Positions 63,501 to 64,000 of a DNA stretch of 64,000 nucleotides are shown piece by piece (the stretch's first letter is position 1; each line of letters opens with the position of its first letter). The DNA is taken from assembly GCF_003399635.1 (NCBI RefSeq), contig NZ_NBXB01000041.1:62001-126000 (forward strand), read 5' to 3'. The DNA comes from Subtercola boreus (GTDB lineage Bacteria; Actinomycetota; Actinomycetes; Actinomycetales; Microbacteriaceae). Both the position numbers and the translations under genes were made by a program. The notes under the pieces are model-generated. The model saw only the letters and a list, made by a program, of their open reading frames with translations. It was not told the origin of the DNA and did no database searches.

Positions 63501-64000
63501 ATGACCGCCGACACCAGCACCGCCCCTGCTACACCGGCCGGCTCTCGCGCCGGCAACGCCGGCAACGCCCGCCGCGCCACGGGCCACCGCCTCATCCCCA
63601 TCTGGCTCGCGGTCGTCGCGGCCTCCCTGCCGATGTTCATGGCCACGCTCGACAACCTCATCATGACGAGCGCGCTGCCGGTCATCCGCACCGATCTCAA
63701 CGCCTCGATCGGCGAACTGCAGTGGTTCGTGAACGCCTACACGCTCTCCTTCGCGACCTTCATGCTGATGGCCGTGGCCCTCGGCGACCGGCTCGGCCGC
63801 CGCTCCGTCTTCGTTTTCGGTATCGCCCTGTTCACCCTCGCGAGCGCGTTCTCGGCGCTCAGCACCGACCCGTGGATGCTCATTGTGGGCCGCGCGTTCC
63901 AGGGCGTCGGTGCCGCCGCACTGATGCCCCTCTCCCTGACCCTCCTCGTCGGTTCGGTCAGCACCAGGCTCCGACCGCTCGCGATCGGCATCTGGGGCGG
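63501..64000 (+). CDS. MFS transporter, DHA2 type (3' truncated by window)
   Basis: ATG 63501 opens a frame that continues to the right edge, 166 codons so far. After a Thr/Ala/Gly-rich cytoplasmic tail come VAASLPMFMATLDNLIMTSALPVIRTDL (helix 1, with the D of DHA2 pumps) and LMAVALGDRLGRRS (loop 2-3 motif). It has at least four helices here. Divergent from the TetR gene with paired operators, it is likely a drug or toxin efflux pump induced by its substrate. Confidence 0.88.
   Translation, partial: MTADTSTAPATPAGSRAGNAGNARRATGHRLIPIWLAVVAASLPMFMATLDNLIMTSALPVIRTDLNASIGELQWFVNAYTLSFATFMLMAVALGDRLGRRSVFVFGIALFTLASAFSALSTDPWMLIVGRAFQGVGAAALMPLSLTLLVGSVSTRLRPLAIGIWG

Overview
This window is chromosomal DNA from a high-GC actinobacterium. 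The very high GC at third codon positions, the frequent GGATGC/GCATCC words inside genes, the DUF2510, DUF4232 and DUF4436 proteins, and the neighbour pairs (WxL-like protein with DUF916 protein, divergent ECF sigma and Rieske genes) fit the family Microbacteriaceae. That placement is an inference from gene content. No rRNA, tRNA, CRISPR array, integrase or transposase was seen, so the window reads as ordinary chromosome with scattered accessory genes and decaying genes.

Layout. 0-9 kb holds surface and secreted proteins: a metallophosphoesterase with an upstream PHO-box-like repeat, a DUF916 protein, and a lamin-tail-domain protein. It also has a MarR/EamA divergent pair and a BrnT-like toxin-antitoxin pair. 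9-16 kb has a GNAT protein, mug, an SDR, an aldo/keto reductase, a modular ricin-FN3-sugar dehydrogenase protein and menB, followed by a dead fragment of arginine deiminase. 16-24 kb has a TetR regulator, GrpB, a short acyl-CoA/leucine-degradation cluster (enoyl-CoA hydratase, HMG-CoA lyase), a DUF4232 lipoprotein, an SDR, a HigBA-like toxin-antitoxin pair with a frameshifted antitoxin, a monoacylglycerol-lipase-like hydrolase and a DHA2 transporter. 24-33 kb has a Ppx/GppA phosphatase, DUF2510 protein, HepT/XRE-MNT toxin-antitoxin pair, a P-type cation ATPase with a DUF4436 protein, a DHFR-like reductase and an AbiEi-like protein. 33-43 kb has a ClpC/ClpB-type ATPase behind two HAIR (HspR-type) sites, a broken DUF1016 nuclease, a GNAT protein, a secreted GH2 enzyme and a PrmC-like methyltransferase.

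43-54 kb contains an ECF sigma factor and its zinc-finger anti-sigma factor, divergent from a Rieske protein and a DUF2231 membrane protein. The two facing promoters share the same -35 and -10 boxes at the same spacing. Next comes a Leloir operon galT-galK-galM-galE divergent from a DeoR regulator, then gabT. 54-64 kb has a two-component system overlapping a DedA gene, a His-rich relic, a HIRAN protein, a TspO-like protein, a DMT exporter, a cell-wall-anchored protein that lacks a signal peptide, an internally deleted TPP-enzyme relic, and a TetR/MFS divergent pair cut by the right edge.

Two themes stand out. First, nine long near-perfect intergenic hairpins occur; seven of them fall into three families whose arm sequences recur at unlinked sites, mostly at gene 3' ends. 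Second, decay is common: arcA fragment, DUF1016 nuclease, TPP enzyme, higA frameshift, His-rich relic. The clearest regulatory logic readable from sequence is the paired ECF promoters, the HAIR sites, the PHO-box-like repeat and the palindromic operators of MarR, TetR and the toxin-antitoxin loci.
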